A stretch of 64,000 nt of DNA from Herpetosiphon aurantiacus DSM 785 (lineage in GTDB: Bacteria; Chloroflexota; Chloroflexia; Chloroflexales; Herpetosiphonaceae), in NCBI GenBank assembly GCA_000018565.1, contig CP000875.1:3239199-3303198 (forward strand), read 5' to 3'. How positions within the stretch are numbered: position 1 is the stretch's first letter; every line of letters begins with the position of its first letter. Under the pieces are notes generated by a model, which was given only the letters and a program-made list of their open reading frames with translations, made no database searches and was not told the DNA's origin. This document shows positions 27,521 through 36,892 of this stretch, one piece after another. The position numbers were made by a program, and so were the translations under genes.

Positions 27521-27549
27521 TTTGATTTTTCGCTAAGATTTGCTATACT
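27521..27549 (+). promoter_or_regulatory. Promoter of the metH riboswitch transcript
   Basis: TTTGAT (-35) and TATACT (-10) separated by 17 bases, ending about 15 bases before the SAM riboswitch. Good match to the housekeeping sigma consensus. Confidence 0.65.
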
Positions 27550-27564
27550 GCCCATAATTGAATA

Positions 27565-27665
27565 CCTCATCACGAGGAGTCGAGGGATCTGGCCCGATGA
27601 CACTCCAGCAACCGTCTCGCTGAGAAAGGTGCTTCTTCCAGCAGCAATCGCGCTGATAGATGAGT
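27565..27665 (+). ncRNA. SAM-I (S-box) riboswitch
   Basis: The aptamer core is recognisable: closing helix CTCATC/GATGAG (27566-27571 with 27659-27664), the conserved GGATCTGGCCCGATGA segment, CAGCAACC, and GAAAGGTGC. Known function: SAM binding favours a downstream terminator, shutting off methionine synthesis genes when SAM is plentiful. It is followed by an intrinsic terminator and the B12-dependent methionine synthase. Confidence 0.92.
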
Positions 27666-27682
27666 GGCAACTCAATGATTGA

Positions 27683-27715
27683 AGCCCTCGCCAGTGTGCG
27701 AGGAGTTTTTTTTAA
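27683..27715 (+). terminator. Riboswitch-controlled intrinsic terminator
   Basis: Stem CCTCGC/GCGAGG with a 6-base loop followed by a run of eight T. It lies between the SAM aptamer and metH, so it is the expression platform. Confidence 0.85.
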
Positions 27716-27767
27716 CCTTGGTTTTGCGCTTTGGCAGCGCAGGCCATACAAAATAAGGGAATGCGTC

Positions 27768-30700
27768 ATGACCAGCATAAAACCTTACATCGCCGAATTG
27801 GCGAAACGTGTTCTGATTTACGACGGCGCAATGGGTACTAGCTTGGATTTGTACGATCTCAAGCCTGAGGATTTTGGCGGCGAACAGTACTTCGGCGCAC
27901 GCGATTATCTCGCCTTGACGCGCCCCGACATTATCGAACAAATTCATAGCTCGTTTATGGAAGCTGGGGTTGATGTGTTGGAAACCAATACCTTCCAATC
28001 AACCCGCATTCGCTTGCATGAATGGGGCTTGGCCGATAAAACCTACGAGCAAAATTTTAAAGCTGCCCAACTGGCCCGCAAGGTCGCCGACCGCTACCAA
28101 GCCCAAGATGGACGCAAACGTTTTGTGGCTGGCTCGATGGGGCCAACTGGCTTTTTGCCTTCATCCGACGACCCAACCCTTTCAAATATTACCTGGGATG
28201 CGCTTTCCGATACTTTTAAAGAGCAAACCATCGCCTTGGTCGAAGGTGGGGTTGATGTGCTCTTGGTTGAAACCAGCGTTGATATTCTCGAAGTCAAAGC
28301 GGCAATCGATGGTATTCGGCGCGGCTTGGCCGAACTCAAACGCCCTGATATTGCGATTCAAGCCCAAGTCTTTTTGGATCTCTCAGGGCGTATGTTGCTA
28401 GGCACGGATATTCAGGCCACCATGGTCACGCTCGAAGCCTTGGCCGATGTTGATGTGATTGGATTGAATTGCTCGACTGGCCCTGAACACATGCGGCCAG
28501 CGATCACCTACCTCGCCGCTAACTCCAAATTGCCAATTTCGTGTATTCCCAACGCTGGCTTGCCGATGGAAGTCAATGGCGAAACCGTGTTTCCGTTGGA
28601 GCCAGCAGGCTTTGCCAAGAGCTTGACTGAGTTTGTGCAAGATTTGGGTGTGCGCGTCGTTGGTGGTTGTTGTGGCACAACTCCGGCCCACCTTCGCGCG
28701 TTGGTCGATTCAATTGGCAATAATTGCCCACCCAAACCGAACCAAGCTCCAATTGTTCCACAAGTTTCATCGGCCATGCGTTCCTTGGCGCTCCACCAAG
28801 ATCCAGGCCCATTTATCATTGGCGAACGGGTCAACTCGGTTGGTTCGCGTAAAGTTAAAAAATTGTTGCTCAAAGATGATTATGATGGTGTGTTGCAAAT
28901 TGCTCGTGAGCAGGCCGATAGTGGCTCGCACGCGCTCGATGTATGTGTTGCCATGACCGAGCGCCCCGATGAAAAAGAGCAAATGCAAAAGCTGCTCAAA
29001 AAATTAACCATGGGCGTTGAATTACCACTCGTCATCGACTCAACTGAGTATGAAGTGATCGACGCAGCGCTGCAAATCTATCCAGGCCGCGCGATTATCA
29101 ACTCAACCTCGCTCGAAGGCGGGCGTGAACAGAAATTCGACAAAACCATGCCCTTGGTTGCTCGTTATGGCGCAGCAATTATCGCCTTGACGATCGATGA
29201 AGAAGGCATGGCCCATACTGCTGAAGCCAAAGTTGCGATCGCCAAACGTATGGCCGAAATGGGCCGCCAAGAATATGGCGTGCAAAATGATGCTTGGCTC
29301 TTTGATGCATTGACCTTTCCATTAACCACGGGCCAAGCCGAATTGCGCGAATCAGCCAAAGAAACCATGGAAGGCATTCGCCGGATCAAGGCCGAAATTC
29401 CAGGCGCAATGACGGTGCTTGGGGTTTCGAATCTCTCATTCGGGATTCAGCCCCATGCCCGTTCAGCCCTCAACTCGGTCTTTTTATATCACGCCGTCAA
29501 GGCTGGGCTTGATGCAGCGATCATCAATCCAACCCACGTTATGCCATTTGCCGAAATCTCCGCCGAAACCCGCAAAGTTTGTGAAGATGTAATTTTTAAC
29601 AGCGACGAAGAAGCCTTGCCGCGCTTCATCCAATATTTCGAAGCCAATACAGCGGTTGCTGGCGAAGCCAAAGTTGACCCAACCGCCACCATGAATGCCG
29701 AAGAGCGAATTCACTGGAAGATTCTGCATCGCAAAAAAGATGGCATCGAAGCCGATATCGACGAATCGCGGGCATGGCGCGAAGCTGGCGGCCAAACCCA
29801 AGGCGAAGCAGCGATTGATATTCTCAATGGTGTGATGCTGCCAGCCATGAAAGAAGTTGGCGATAAATTCGGCGCTGGTGAATTGATTCTGCCCTATGTG
29901 CTGCAATCTGCCGAAGTGATGAAACGTGCCGTCGCCCATCTCGAACAATTCCTTGATCGGGTCGAAGGCACAACCAAGGGTAAAGTTGTGCTAGCCACGG
30001 TCTATGGCGATGTGCACGACATTGGCAAAAACTTGGTTTACACGATTTTGTCGAATAACGGCTACACCGTTTACGACCTTGGCAAGCAAGTTCCAGTCAA
30101 TACAATCATCGAAAAAGCGCTTGAAGTTGGGGCCGATGCAATTGGGCTTTCGGCTTTGTTGGTCAGCACATCCAAGCAAATGCCATTGTGTGTGCAGGAG
30201 TTGCACAAGCGTAATTTGGCTTTCCCAGTGCTGGTTGGTGGCGCGGCAATCAATCGCCAATATGGCCAACGTATTCTCTTCCCTGAGCCAGAAGTGGCCT
30301 ACACTGGTGGGGTTTTCTATTGCAAAGATGCCTTTGAAGGCCTCGAAACCATGGATAAACTCTCCGACCCAACTGTGCGCGAAGAATATTTGAGCGTGAT
30401 GGAAGATGCTGCCCGCGAATCGTTGAAAGCGCCAGAGCGAGGTCGCACCCTGTTGGAAAAACTGGGCAAAAATAATCCTAGCGGTGTGCGTTCAACCACT
30501 CGCAACGATAATCCAGTGCCAACTCCACCGTTCTGGGGCGTACAAGTTGCCAAAAAAATTCGGCTCGATGATGTTACGCCATATCTTGACCTGAATACGC
30601 TTTGGCGTTTGGGTTGGGGCATCAAAAACCTCAAGGGCGCTGAATACGATCGAGTGGTCAATGATGAGTTCAAACCACGGTTGCGCCGCATGATCGACGA

Positions 30701-31310
30701 TGCCAAGCGCAATGGTTGGCTGCAACCACAAGCAGTCTATGGCTATTTCCCAGCTCAAGCCGCTGGCGAAGAGTTGGTGGTCTATGATCCTAAGGATCGC
30801 AAAACCGTGCTGACGCGCTTTGCCTTCCCGCGCCAACCAAGCCGTGAACGCTTATGTCTAGCTGATTACTTCCGACCTGTTGAAAGCGGCGAATTCGATG
30901 TGGTTGGCTTGCAAATCGTCACCATGGGCCATGTTGCAGCTGAGCGCGTTGAAAGCTTGCAAAAAGCCAACGATTATAGCGAATCGTTCTTTAGCCATGG
31001 CTTGAGCACAACCTACGCCGAAGCACTCGCCGAATTTACCAACAAAATTATCAGCCAAGGCTTAGGTTTGAGTTATCAGGCTAAACGCTACTCGTGGGGC
31101 TACCCAGCCTGCCCCGATCTTGAGGAGCATACCAAGCTGTTTAGTGTTTTGCCCGCCAAAGAGATCGATGTCAGTTTGACCTCGGCCTTCCAACTAGACC
31201 CTGAGCAAAGCACCGCCGCCATCGTCGTGCATCACCCTGATGCTAAATATTTCTCAATTGGCTCAGTCGCCGAACGCGCCGAAAGTGATGTCGCCGAGCT
31301 GACCAGTTAA
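27768..31310 (+). CDS. metH: Cobalamin-dependent methionine synthase
   Basis: 1180 residues, the normal full length. It transfers a methyl group from methyltetrahydrofolate via B12 to homocysteine. Domains in order: homocysteine-binding barrel (1-330) with zinc cysteines in GLNCSTG and GGCCGTTP; pterin-binding barrel (345-610); B12-binding cap and Rossmann domain with GDVHDIGKN near 746, LSALLVST and VGGAA; and the SAM-dependent reactivation domain with GYPACPD near 1100. The ATG at 27768 follows AAGGGA; the longer frame would start inside the riboswitch. Regulated by the SAM-I riboswitch upstream. metE, the B12-independent counterpart, lies 27 kb downstream on the other strand. Confidence 0.97.
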   Translation: MTSIKPYIAELAKRVLIYDGAMGTSLDLYDLKPEDFGGEQYFGARDYLALTRPDIIEQIHSSFMEAGVDVLETNTFQSTRIRLHEWGLADKTYEQNFKAAQLARKVADRYQAQDGRKRFVAGSMGPTGFLPSSDDPTLSNITWDALSDTFKEQTIALVEGGVDVLLVETSVDILEVKAAIDGIRRGLAELKRPDIAIQAQVFLDLSGRMLLGTDIQATMVTLEALADVDVIGLNCSTGPEHMRPAITYLAANSKLPISCIPNAGLPMEVNGETVFPLEPAGFAKSLTEFVQDLGVRVVGGCCGTTPAHLRALVDSIGNNCPPKPNQAPIVPQVSSAMRSLALHQDPGPFIIGERVNSVGSRKVKKLLLKDDYDGVLQIAREQADSGSHALDVCVAMTERPDEKEQMQKLLKKLTMGVELPLVIDSTEYEVIDAALQIYPGRAIINSTSLEGGREQKFDKTMPLVARYGAAIIALTIDEEGMAHTAEAKVAIAKRMAEMGRQEYGVQNDAWLFDALTFPLTTGQAELRESAKETMEGIRRIKAEIPGAMTVLGVSNLSFGIQPHARSALNSVFLYHAVKAGLDAAIINPTHVMPFAEISAETRKVCEDVIFNSDEEALPRFIQYFEANTAVAGEAKVDPTATMNAEERIHWKILHRKKDGIEADIDESRAWREAGGQTQGEAAIDILNGVMLPAMKEVGDKFGAGELILPYVLQSAEVMKRAVAHLEQFLDRVEGTTKGKVVLATVYGDVHDIGKNLVYTILSNNGYTVYDLGKQVPVNTIIEKALEVGADAIGLSALLVSTSKQMPLCVQELHKRNLAFPVLVGGAAINRQYGQRILFPEPEVAYTGGVFYCKDAFEGLETMDKLSDPTVREEYLSVMEDAARESLKAPERGRTLLEKLGKNNPSGVRSTTRNDNPVPTPPFWGVQVAKKIRLDDVTPYLDLNTLWRLGWGIKNLKGAEYDRVVNDEFKPRLRRMIDDAKRNGWLQPQAVYGYFPAQAAGEELVVYDPKDRKTVLTRFAFPRQPSRERLCLADYFRPVESGEFDVVGLQIVTMGHVAAERVESLQKANDYSESFFSHGLSTTYAEALAEFTNKIISQGLGLSYQAKRYSWGYPACPDLEEHTKLFSVLPAKEIDVSLTSAFQLDPEQSTAAIVVHHPDAKYFSIGSVAERAESDVAELTS

Positions 31311-31317
31311 TAATATG

Positions 31318-31423
31318 CCCTCACCCCAACCCCTCGCCCACTGCGGCGGGCGAGGGGCGATCGAATAATCATGGTAGCGCGGTTCCCCCTCGCCTCGCGT
31401 GCGGGAGAGGGGGTCAGGGGGTG
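31318..31423. repeat. GC-rich dispersed repeat downstream of metH
   Basis: One copy of the CCCTCACCCCAACCCCTCGCC ... GAGAGGGGGTCAGGGGGTG family. Its last part is split by the insertion described next and continues after it (31612-31628). Confidence 0.75.
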
Positions 31424-31611
31424 CTTACAAGGGTAGGTTTTAACCGTTTTCCGGTTTGAACCACCAATCCCGTGGTTCATCGCTGGATGGATGACGACCC
31501 TGATTGTGATTGAGGGGGTGCAGGGGGATTAAAGCCCCCTGCGTCTCCCGCCTTGAGGCGGGACGGAAGGGTGGTGATCCGCAATCATTGTTAAAAACCT
31601 ACCCTTGTAAG
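31424..31611. mobile_element. MITE-like element with 18-bp terminal inverted repeats
   Basis: 188 bases bounded by CTTACAAGGGTAGGTTTT and its exact complement, flanked by an 11-bp direct duplication (GTCAGGGGGTG at 31413-31423 and 31612-31622). The interior has no reading frame but three further hairpins (GAACCAC/GTGGTTC, GCAGGGGG/CCCCCTGC, TCCCGCC/GGCGGGA). It is inserted in the GC-rich dispersed repeat. A second, half copy of the terminus lies at 31661-31677. The total gap to the next gene contains nothing else. Confidence 0.65.
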
Positions 31612-31756
31612 GTCAGGGGGTGAGGGCATGAACATCGACTCCAGATCCCACTCAATCATTAAACCTACCCTTGTAAGGCTAGGGGGTGAGGGCGCATTAC
31701 AATTGGTTTTAACTCAATGAACCATTACATCTATATTCTATATTCTCCATTCATGC

Positions 31757-34114
31757 TTACAACTGCACCTCAAGCGTGTGTGCCAAGCCATCATCAGCAA
31801 AACTCACGGTCGTTGCGCCTTCAGCGTAGACCCATTCGATTGCATTTGTATCAAACAAAACCGCTTTGGGCGGCAGCGAATGCAGATTGACCACGATTGT
31901 GCGCAGGGCAGGTTGCCAACTACCTTGGCGGGCGGCAATCATCAACGTAATTGTTTGCTCAGTTTCAACACAGCTAAACGTTGTGGTCGCTGCTTGGCCC
32001 TGTTCGTAATCGAACGAGATGCCATCGTCCTCGTAGAGCGTCCATTCGCTTGTGCCACTGGGGTAAACATCGAGGGTTAAAGGATCAAGTGGGGCTTCGC
32101 TGGTGTAGTTGAGTACTGGGCCGAGAGTCAAAATCGCCCCACCACGCACATACAGCGGTAACCGTTCAAGCGGCGCATGCACCAAAATATGCTGCGAACC
32201 CTTGATCCGCTCACCCGTCCACCAATCGTACCACTCGCCAGCGGGCAAATAAACCGAACGATATTCAGTCCCAGGCCGTACAATCGGCGCAAGCATTAAT
32301 TGCGAGCCACACAACACCTGATCGTGCAAGGCGTGAGTGGTCGGATCAGCCGCAAATTCATACACCAATGGACGAATAATTGGCGCACCTGTGGTTGAAG
32401 CTTGATAAAACAACGTATACAAGTAGGGCAATAAACGATAGCGCAGACTAAGGTAGGCCCGCGCAATTGCTTCGGTGCGTTCGCCAAACGCCCACGGCTC
32501 AGCCGGACGTGTGCCCGAACACGAGTGCCCACGACAGAACGGCAGAAATGCCCCAACTTGAACCCAACGTGCCCATAATTCTGGCGACGCATTGCCAAAA
32601 AATCCACCAATATCCACGCCAACAAAGGGAATTCCTGAAAGCCCCAAGTTAGCAATTTGCGGCAACATCATTTCTAAATGTTCCCACAACGCCGAATTAT
32701 CACCAGTCCAGAGAGTCGCCCATCGTGATAAACCAGCAAAACCTGAGCGAGTTAATACAAATGGTCGTTCATTAGGGCGCAATTGTCGCAAGCCTTCATA
32801 AGTTGAGCGAGCCATCAACAAACCATACAAATTATGTACTTCGGCGTGAGTTGTACGCTCATCGGCAGATCCTTGCGGCGCATTCAGATCGATCGTACCA
32901 CCATTGCCACCACCTTCGCTAAAAGGTCGGTCAAACACGGTTGGTTCATTCATATCATCCCAAATGCCGCGTACCCCAGCATCGATCAATTTCTTATGTA
33001 AATTTCCCCACCATTCACGTACATCAGCACGGGTAAAATCAGCAAATGCGCTATCATCAGGCCAAACATAACCACTGAATAACGTTCCATCAGCCCGCTT
33101 GATAAAATAATCGTTGGCGATTCCTTCGGCAAATACTGCATAATTTGGGTCAGTTTTGACCCCAGGATCAATGATTGTTACCACATTGAAGCCATCACGA
33201 GCCAAATTTTGCAACAATTGAGCTGGCTGGGCAAAACGTTCAGGATGCCAAGTAAAAACCCGATAACCATCCATATAATCAATATCAAAATGAATCGCAT
33301 CGCACGGAATATTGCGAGCACGTAATTCATCAGCAATTGCCTGCATCGTCATGCTTGAATCGTAGCCCCAGCGACTTTGATGATAACCAAGCGCCCAATA
33401 GGCCGGTAAAGGCATTGCTCCCAATAATTCACGCCAAGTAGCGGTAATTTCGGCAGGTGTTGTACCCAAAACCACATAATAATCGAGATCTGGGCCTTGG
33501 GTTTTTAAGCTCAACAATGCAGCATCAGCCGCCCCAACATCAATACTTGAGCGAAATGATGTATTGAAAAACACGCCATAGCAGAGATTAGGCTGCAATC
33601 CCATAAAAACTGGCATTGTTGCATACATATTATCAATACGCGGGCTATGATGTGGTTCAGGATCGAGCGTCCAATTTAAAAAATGCTGACCTGTTTTTTC
33701 AAGCCAGCCAGTGCGTTCACCAAAACCATAAAAATGCTCAGAATTATAAATTTGCTTACGAACAACCCATCCATCGGCGTTGTAGCTTGCTGGCGTAACG
33801 TCACTAAAAAATGGCTGCTGCTCCAGATTGTTAAATGTAATTCGGCCATCAGCATGTGCAACATTTACTTGTAGCTTTGTCGTCTCAATCCTCGTTGAAT
33901 CTGAATTTTCTGAAACCGACCATGCAAGTGCCTCCCATGCATCATCAGCGCGATTAACCGCCCATGAACGCCGTGCTAATGGTGCATCATTACTAATACA
34001 AACCCGAATAAGCTGTTCGCTACAGATGCTGATGCGAATTTGCTGATTTGCTCGTTTAAACAGACAGCTACGGGCATCACGTTGATCAAGTGTAAACATT
34101 GATGAATGTTCCAT
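31757..34114 (-). CDS. Alpha-glucosidase, glycoside hydrolase family 31
   Basis: 785 residues. The start at 34114 follows GGAGGA. Domains: N-terminal beta-sandwich (1-230), the catalytic barrel (about 235-590) with the nucleophile in WDDMNEP, then two beta domains. Further GH31 marks are FGFGERTG upstream of the barrel, HFDIDYMDGY, and FVGVDIGGF. It releases glucose or related sugars from the non-reducing ends of alpha-glucans. No signal peptide, so it is probably cytoplasmic. It is divergently placed to the 34258 gene and has no sugar-transport neighbours. Confidence 0.92.
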   Translation of the reverse strand: MEHSSMFTLDQRDARSCLFKRANQQIRISICSEQLIRVCISNDAPLARRSWAVNRADDAWEALAWSVSENSDSTRIETTKLQVNVAHADGRITFNNLEQQPFFSDVTPASYNADGWVVRKQIYNSEHFYGFGERTGWLEKTGQHFLNWTLDPEPHHSPRIDNMYATMPVFMGLQPNLCYGVFFNTSFRSSIDVGAADAALLSLKTQGPDLDYYVVLGTTPAEITATWRELLGAMPLPAYWALGYHQSRWGYDSSMTMQAIADELRARNIPCDAIHFDIDYMDGYRVFTWHPERFAQPAQLLQNLARDGFNVVTIIDPGVKTDPNYAVFAEGIANDYFIKRADGTLFSGYVWPDDSAFADFTRADVREWWGNLHKKLIDAGVRGIWDDMNEPTVFDRPFSEGGGNGGTIDLNAPQGSADERTTHAEVHNLYGLLMARSTYEGLRQLRPNERPFVLTRSGFAGLSRWATLWTGDNSALWEHLEMMLPQIANLGLSGIPFVGVDIGGFFGNASPELWARWVQVGAFLPFCRGHSCSGTRPAEPWAFGERTEAIARAYLSLRYRLLPYLYTLFYQASTTGAPIIRPLVYEFAADPTTHALHDQVLCGSQLMLAPIVRPGTEYRSVYLPAGEWYDWWTGERIKGSQHILVHAPLERLPLYVRGGAILTLGPVLNYTSEAPLDPLTLDVYPSGTSEWTLYEDDGISFDYEQGQAATTTFSCVETEQTITLMIAARQGSWQPALRTIVVNLHSLPPKAVLFDTNAIEWVYAEGATTVSFADDGLAHTLEVQL

Positions 34115-34154
34115 CACAATTCCTCCAAAATTGGCCAAATTGAAACAAAAAAAC

Positions 34155-34183
34155 TTGACACAAAGCAGAAATCTATATACGAT
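34155..34183 (+). promoter_or_regulatory. Promoter of the 34258 gene
   Basis: TTGACA and TACGAT separated by 17 bases, about 70 bases before the start codon. Confidence 0.55.
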
Positions 34184-34257
34184 AAGGCTATACAGAGCAA
34201 GAATATTGAGAATGGCGTGTCGTCACGAGCATAGTATCATTTTCGGAGGCTAAAACC

Positions 34258-34596
34258 ATGGCAGAATTTACACTCTGGTCACCAGAAGAAATGCAAGAAC
34301 GGGCAAAACCAAAGCGTGCCGTTCAGCGCGAAACCCGCGAACGCATTATTGCCGAGTATACCAATTATTTCCAAAACGCTAAAGCTGGTTTTGGTGGTCA
34401 AGTGGTATTAGGCGATGACGAAGACAAACGCAAGTTGCGGGCACTTGTACGCGAAGCTGCTAGCCGCAGCAACCTTGTATTACGTTTTCGCCCAATCAAA
34501 GATAAAAACCGGATTGAATTTTTGGTGATCGACCCACAAAGCCAACCAGCCCGTAAAACTGGCGCTCGCCGTGGCCGCCCCAAAAAGAAAAGCTAA
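34258..34596 (+). CDS. Small basic protein with AT-hook-like tail, 112 residues
   Basis: A soluble protein with a helical N-terminal half and an alpha/beta C-terminal part that ends in GARRGRPKKKS. The RGRPKKK tail resembles an AT-hook and suggests DNA or RNA binding. GGAGG precedes the start. It has its own promoter and a strong terminator, so it is a single-gene unit. No family recognised. Confidence 0.7.
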   Translation: MAEFTLWSPEEMQERAKPKRAVQRETRERIIAEYTNYFQNAKAGFGGQVVLGDDEDKRKLRALVREAASRSNLVLRFRPIKDKNRIEFLVIDPQSQPARKTGARRGRPKKKS

Positions 34597-34603
34597 ATAG
34601 ATT

Positions 34604-34638
34604 AAAAAAGGATGTGGCATACACCACATCCTTTTTTT
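34604..34638 (+). terminator. Intrinsic terminator
   Basis: 14-base stem AAAAAAGGATGTGG with its complement, loop of 6, ending in a T-run. The A-run on the other side would let it act on the minus strand too. Confidence 0.85.
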
Positions 34639-34644
34639 GGATTT

Positions 34645-34674
34645 AAAAAACCCCTATGGATTAATCCACAGGGG
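34645..34674 (-). terminator. Terminator of rplY
   Basis: Read on the minus strand, CCCCTGTGGA-TTAA-TCCATAGGGG is followed by six T, just downstream of the rplY stop. Confidence 0.85.
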
Positions 34675-34681
34675 CATTTAA

Positions 34682-35281
34682 TTATTCAGCAGCAGTTTCA
34701 GCGGCTGGAGCTTCTTCAGCTTGTGGATAACCCAAGGTCAAAATCAAAGTTTCAACATCATCGAGAATTTCCACGGTAGCTGGCAAGCTCAAATCTTTAA
34801 CCAAGATTTGTTGACCAATTTCGGTCAGGCTGCTTGCATCAATATCAATTTGATGTGGCACATCGCCTGGCAAAGCTCGCACCCGAATCACTGATTGAAC
34901 CAAGTTCAATACAGCGTTGCCACGGCTCACCATATCGTTTTCGCCTTGCAAAGCAACGTGAATATCCAATTCGACTGGTGCGTTGGCATCAACCACCCGC
35001 AAGTCGGCATGAATGATGCGATTGGTGACTGAGTTGCGTTGGACTTCCAACAAGAAGGCAACTTGGCGTTTTTGGCCAGGGATGCTCAACTCGATCAAGC
35101 CGCTATAGCCAGCTTGGTTGATCACTTTGTTAAATTCACGTTCGTCAACTTGGGCTGAGTAGGGTTCGATCCCACGGCCACAAATACCGATTGGCAAAAT
35201 ACCTTGGTCGCGCAAGCTTTGAACCTTTTTGCCGGTAATTTCACGCGGCTGGAGTGCCAACCGTAGAGTTTCGTTCGCCAT
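34682..35281 (-). CDS. rplY: 50S ribosomal protein L25 / general stress protein Ctc
   Basis: 199 residues, the long (CTC) form. It binds 5S rRNA in the large subunit. The N-terminal L25 domain (1-90; LQPREITGKKVQSLRDQG, then LLEVQRN) is followed by the TL5-type C-terminal beta domain and a short acidic Ala/Glu tail. It follows sigA on the same strand but a terminator separates the two. Confidence 0.95.
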   Translation of the reverse strand: MANETLRLALQPREITGKKVQSLRDQGILPIGICGRGIEPYSAQVDEREFNKVINQAGYSGLIELSIPGQKRQVAFLLEVQRNSVTNRIIHADLRVVDANAPVELDIHVALQGENDMVSRGNAVLNLVQSVIRVRALPGDVPHQIDIDASSLTEIGQQILVKDLSLPATVEILDDVETLILTLGYPQAEEAPAAETAAE

Positions 35282-35364
35282 TGCTATGCTACTCCATGTA
35301 GAGTTAAAATAATCTTAGATCGCTGCAAAACTGCGATAGTGTACCATAAAACAGGTTGTTACGC

Positions 35365-35403
35365 AAAAAATCAACCCAACGCCACGTTAAATGTGCGCTG
35401 GGT
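35365..35403 (-). terminator. Terminator of sigA
   Basis: On the minus strand ACCCAGCGC pairs with GCGTTGGGT (one wobble), followed by TGATTTTTT. It lies 22 bases after the sigA stop codon. Confidence 0.75.
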
Positions 35404-35424
35404 CGGTAGTTTTAGCGCCATTCG

Positions 35425-36585
35425 TTAATCAAGATAGCCACGTAATTTCTTGCCAAGGTGGGGGTGACGCAGTTTACGCAAGGCCACCGCTTCGATTTGG
35501 CGAATCCGTTCGCGAGTAATGCCAAATTCAAGGCCAACTTCTTCGAGGGTACGGTAGCGGCCATCTTTAAGGCCATAGCGCAATTGAATTATTTTGCGTT
35601 CGCGCTCAGGCAATTTTTGCAAAACTTCTTCAATTTGTTCGCGCAACATGGTCATGGCCGCAGCATCAACTGGGGTTGAAACTCGATCATCCTCGATGAA
35701 ATCGCCCATGCGGCCTTCGCCTTCTTGACCAACCGGCATTTCCAACGAAAGTGGGTGCATCGAGGCTTCCAAGGTGCGACGCACTTTCGAGGCGGTAATG
35801 CCCATGGCTTCGGCTATTTCTTCGGGCGTTGGTTCGCGCTGCATGGTTTGTTGCAACTTATGCGACGTTCGCTTAACTTGGCTAATTGCCTCGCCCATGT
35901 GCACAGGCAAGCGGATGGTGCGGCTTTGGTCGGCGATCGCTCGCGTAATTGCTTGGCGAATCCACCACGTCGCGTAGGTCGAGAACTTATGGCCTTTGGT
36001 GTAATCGAATTTCTCGACTGCCCGCATCAAGCCAATATTGCCCTCTTGCACCAGATCCATCATGGTCAAGCCATACGAGGTATATTTTTTGGCAATCGAA
36101 ACCACCAAGCGCAAGTTAGCCTGAATCAAATGTTGGCGGGCTGCTCGGCCAGTATCGATATGGCGTTTTAACGAAATTCGATCACTATGTTCAAGCATGC
36201 CATCATCTTGCAGCAAGGTATCGTTGGCGGCGTGAGCCACTTCCATCTTCTTGGCCAGATCGACTTCTTCCGCCGCAGTCAGCAAGGGTACTTGACCAAT
36301 TTCTTGCAAGTACATGCGCACTGGGTCGTCGAGCGCAATATCCGAAAGATCAGGCAAGGCTCCGTCGAGGTCGTGATCACTATCAAGATCTAAATCGAGA
36401 TCGAGGTCGGCAACGTTGGGCGCTTCATCTGCATCAACAACCTCGATCCCCGCTTCTTCGATTTGTTCGTAGAGGCTTTCGAGGGCTTCGATATTCGTTT
36501 CTGGCTCTGGCAACACGCTGAGAATGTCTTCGCGTTTGATGCGGTTTTGATTTTTTGCCGCAAGCTCCAGTAGCTTGTCAATCAT
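35425..36585 (-). CDS. sigA: Primary RNA polymerase sigma factor
   Basis: 386 residues; the start follows GGAGGAG. Region 1.1 is short (1-60) and then an acidic run of Asp-Leu repeats ([11 protein letters not shown]) precedes region 1.2 ([11 protein letters not shown], near 86). Region 2 contains [12 protein letters not shown] and [17 protein letters not shown], the -10 recognition helix. Region 4 has [15 protein letters not shown] and the helix-turn-helix [10 protein letters not shown] for the -35 box. It is the housekeeping sigma of the sigma-70 group 1 type. A leader of about 210 bases lies between its promoter and start. Confidence 0.96.
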   Translation of the reverse strand: MIDKLLELAAKNQNRIKREDILSVLPEPETNIEALESLYEQIEEAGIEVVDADEAPNVADLDLDLDLDSDHDLDGALPDLSDIALDDPVRMYLQEIGQVPLLTAAEEVDLAKKMEVAHAANDTLLQDDGMLEHSDRISLKRHIDTGRAARQHLIQANLRLVVSIAKKYTSYGLTMMDLVQEGNIGLMRAVEKFDYTKGHKFSTYATWWIRQAITRAIADQSRTIRLPVHMGEAISQVKRTSHKLQQTMQREPTPEEIAEAMGITASKVRRTLEASMHPLSLEMPVGQEGEGRMGDFIEDDRVSTPVDAAAMTMLREQIEEVLQKLPERERKIIQLRYGLKDGRYRTLEEVGLEFGITRERIRQIEAVALRKLRHPHLGKKLRGYLD

Positions 36586-36892
36586 TGAAATGGCTCCTCC
36601 GAGGTTGAGTCGCAGGCAAGATGTTTCTATCTAAACTAATGATCGAACGCCGCCCCCCAAGCATCGGCACGAGGCGCGGCGACAGTTTATCTATACATGC
36701 CTGAATGCTAAGGCAAATTGTGGCAATCTCATCGCGGTATTGTGCGTGCTGTGATGCCGTTGCTCGTAAGAACAACAGCATTTAGCCACTCGTTTCACTA
36801 TAGCATTGTTCCTAGTTGATCGTCAACCCTCTCGAAGTACTTTTTAACTAGCAATCTCCATCTTTTGACTGATCACGTTTAGGAAGAATGGT
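36586..36892. other. Intergenic region upstream of sigA
   Basis: 307 bases without a gene. It holds the sigA promoter (36797-36826) and a long leader. A 67-residue reading frame inside it has no ribosome site. Confidence 0.6.
36797..36826 (-). promoter_or_regulatory. Promoter of sigA
   Basis: On the minus strand TTGACG and TATAGT separated by 18 bases. Confidence 0.6.
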
